Shown one piece after another: positions 62,376 to 64,000 of a stretch of 64,000 nucleotides of DNA (position 1 is its first letter; every line of letters starts with the position of its first letter). Origin of the DNA: Lepas anatifera (lineage: Eukaryota; Arthropoda; Thecostraca; Lepadidae). The position numbers and the translations under genes are program-made. The notes beneath the pieces were generated by a model. It saw nothing but the letters and a program-made list of their open reading frames with translations, ran no database searches and was not told the origin of the DNA. The stretch covers positions 248,001 through 312,000 of the forward strand of contig JAOTON010000466.1 in the NCBI GenBank assembly GCA_034440635.1, written 5' to 3'.

Positions 62376-64000
62376 TCTGCGGGCCGCTGAAAATGAGGAA
62401 AAGGATGTGTCCTGTCCTCCCGTCTGGTGCGTTAGGTGCACAGTGTTACCTAGAGGGAAGGGAGGCATTGTGGGTCCTGCGAATGCAGGGTTGCCAGTTT
62501 ATATATTTTTCATCAAATCTGAAGATTTTTAGTGCAATGTCGATACGTTTGGAAACTTTGAAGTTCATGAAATGTTTCCTACCGTTTTCGGGGTCTGCCT
62601 TATTTTGGGAATGATTATCACATAATTTTAACGGAAACATGCAAGATGGTTCCAGTATTTTGCAAAGGCGTTATTAAATACAATTTTCAGGGGTTTTGAA
62701 AACTTATCGAAATTTTAGCACTGACTAAAAGCTAGCAGAGCCTTGTCTTTTCCCCTCGATGGATTGTGTGTAGTGGATAGAGAGAATAGGGAACAGTAGC
62801 GGATTGAGGACTTCATTGGGTGGTGGGGGGGGGTTAGGGGTCTCGAGCCTCCCTCGCCATGGCCTCGGAACAGCCCTCAGTAATGCATTTAGGTACTATA
62901 GGCACACTGACATTTCGGTAGGGGGGGCTTGAGCCTTCCTAGCCCCTTGTGTCCACTAATGATTGAAAGCCAATGACCAGCTTACAAAAATGAGTTGGAA
63001 ATTATCGCGGCCGCCGCACTGGTTTGTTTTGACGAGATGGTGCAGTGTCAAACGTCTGGAGCAGTATAAAACGGGTGAAAGCTTGGGAAGTTCTAGAACT
63101 TCTGTCTAAAGCGCAACTAACACTATTTTTGCTTGGTTCTAGTCAAGTGAAACTACCATGAGTGAACATCCCGGGGTTTAGGAGGAGGGGTCAAGACCTG
63201 CCTGTATTTTTGTCTCCCACAGACTTTGTGTAGGGCTTGGATTGCAGTGCCAGAGTTAAACCATCCAGAACCCCTCCTGGATCGAGAAGAAATCTCCAGC
63301 CATGGAGACATAAAAATATCGAAAGCATAGTTGCTAGCAATGCCACAGATCAAATGTTTTGCAGGAAAAGAAGCAAAATAAGTTGTTTTAAGTGCGCAAG
63401 ATAGCGGAGCGGATCAAGTGCATATCATAATCATACCATCACAAAATATATCAGTCATGAGGATGAGAAAGATGAAGAGCTGACCAGCGTTACAATGACC
63501 AGTGGCATGCCTGGAAATGTGGAGGTTCACATTTATGCAACTATGAAAAGCGCTACTTGTTCCAAAGAAAAGTTGGAAAGATGGAAATGGACCCGTTTGG
63601 AGATTTGGAGATAAATCAAGCTAATGTGCACCGCGTGGGGGAGCTAATGGATTGAGTTTTCAAAACTTTTCATCTGTATGCTGAATATTACGATTTCTCG
63701 TTGAAAGCTCAGTGAGCATCAGTCACAAAGTCTGGGAGGTGGAGAAGGAAGGGGGTAGAGACAAAGGAAACAGTTTCCCAAAACCTTTGATATTCACAAA
63801 TATTCTTAAAATACTATGATGTTCACAATTTTAGTCTATCCCCGCAAATCATCAGTCTAGGTTAACCACGTTTGTATACTATTTGCAAATATGCTGTTAG
63901 TGTTGTCTTTAATTAAACCTTAAGAGCATAGAACTGTCTAAACATTTTACTATGGCCTATATGCAAGAGGAAATAAAACACTTCACAGACCTGCAGTAAA
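62376..64000. other. Dynein intron, right edge; no gene seen
   Basis: AT-rich non-coding sequence with two G-rich runs (62820-62850 and 62920-62935). No dynein exon or repeat of the other families was recognised. Confidence 0.6.

Overview
The window is eukaryotic nuclear DNA from an invertebrate animal. It holds one spliced host gene on the minus strand, most of it intron filled with transposable elements. The gene is an axonemal dynein heavy chain, best matched to DNAH6. Fourteen consecutive internal exons (61716 down to 2705, 2,453 coding bases, about 818 residues) join in frame from AAA1 through AAA2 to the small subdomain of AAA3. Both ends of the gene lie outside the window. A flagellar dynein implies cilia or flagellated sperm. 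The repeats suggest a marine invertebrate or arthropod, but the species cannot be fixed from this sequence.

Layout: 56.3-61.7 kb holds nine closely spaced exons (E1-E9). Intron 8 carries a 43-bp minisatellite made from the E8/intron boundary, so the real 5' splice site is followed by 21 tandem copies of itself. Intron 6 has a GC donor. Intron 9 (14005-56320) is about 42.3 kb and is a stack of transposons. Introns 10-13 separate E10-E14 (13.8-14.0, 13.2-13.4, 3.85-4.1, 3.5-3.7 and 2.7-2.9 kb); intron 11 is 9.1 kb.

Intron 9 in order: a 14.9-kb hAT-like element (15594-30468) containing an 8.7-kb hAT-like element (19868-28616), minisatellites and two dead LINE fragments; LINE A (about 31.87-36.45 kb), with a 2A-like motif, PHD finger, endonuclease, reverse transcriptase and RNase H; LINE B (about 36.45-55.18 kb), split by an 11.65-kb terminal-inverted-repeat element (40359-52008) and by a 1-kb piggyBac-like MITE (52331-53356). 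The 11.65-kb element itself holds a piggyBac-like MITE, which holds a 7.8-kb hAT-like element (42901-50691), which holds a 4.8-kb minisatellite and smaller MITEs. Most of these boundaries rest on target-site duplications read directly from the sequence. For the two insertions in LINE B, removing the insert plus one duplication restores the reverse transcriptase frame exactly.

The most unusual features are the splice-donor minisatellite, the hAT-like elements with very large internal minisatellites whose units resemble transposon ends, the five-level nest, a SINE that shares its 3' end with LINE B, and the unclassified 11.65-kb element with hairpin-forming subterminal motifs. All alignments were made by eye; no database search was possible.
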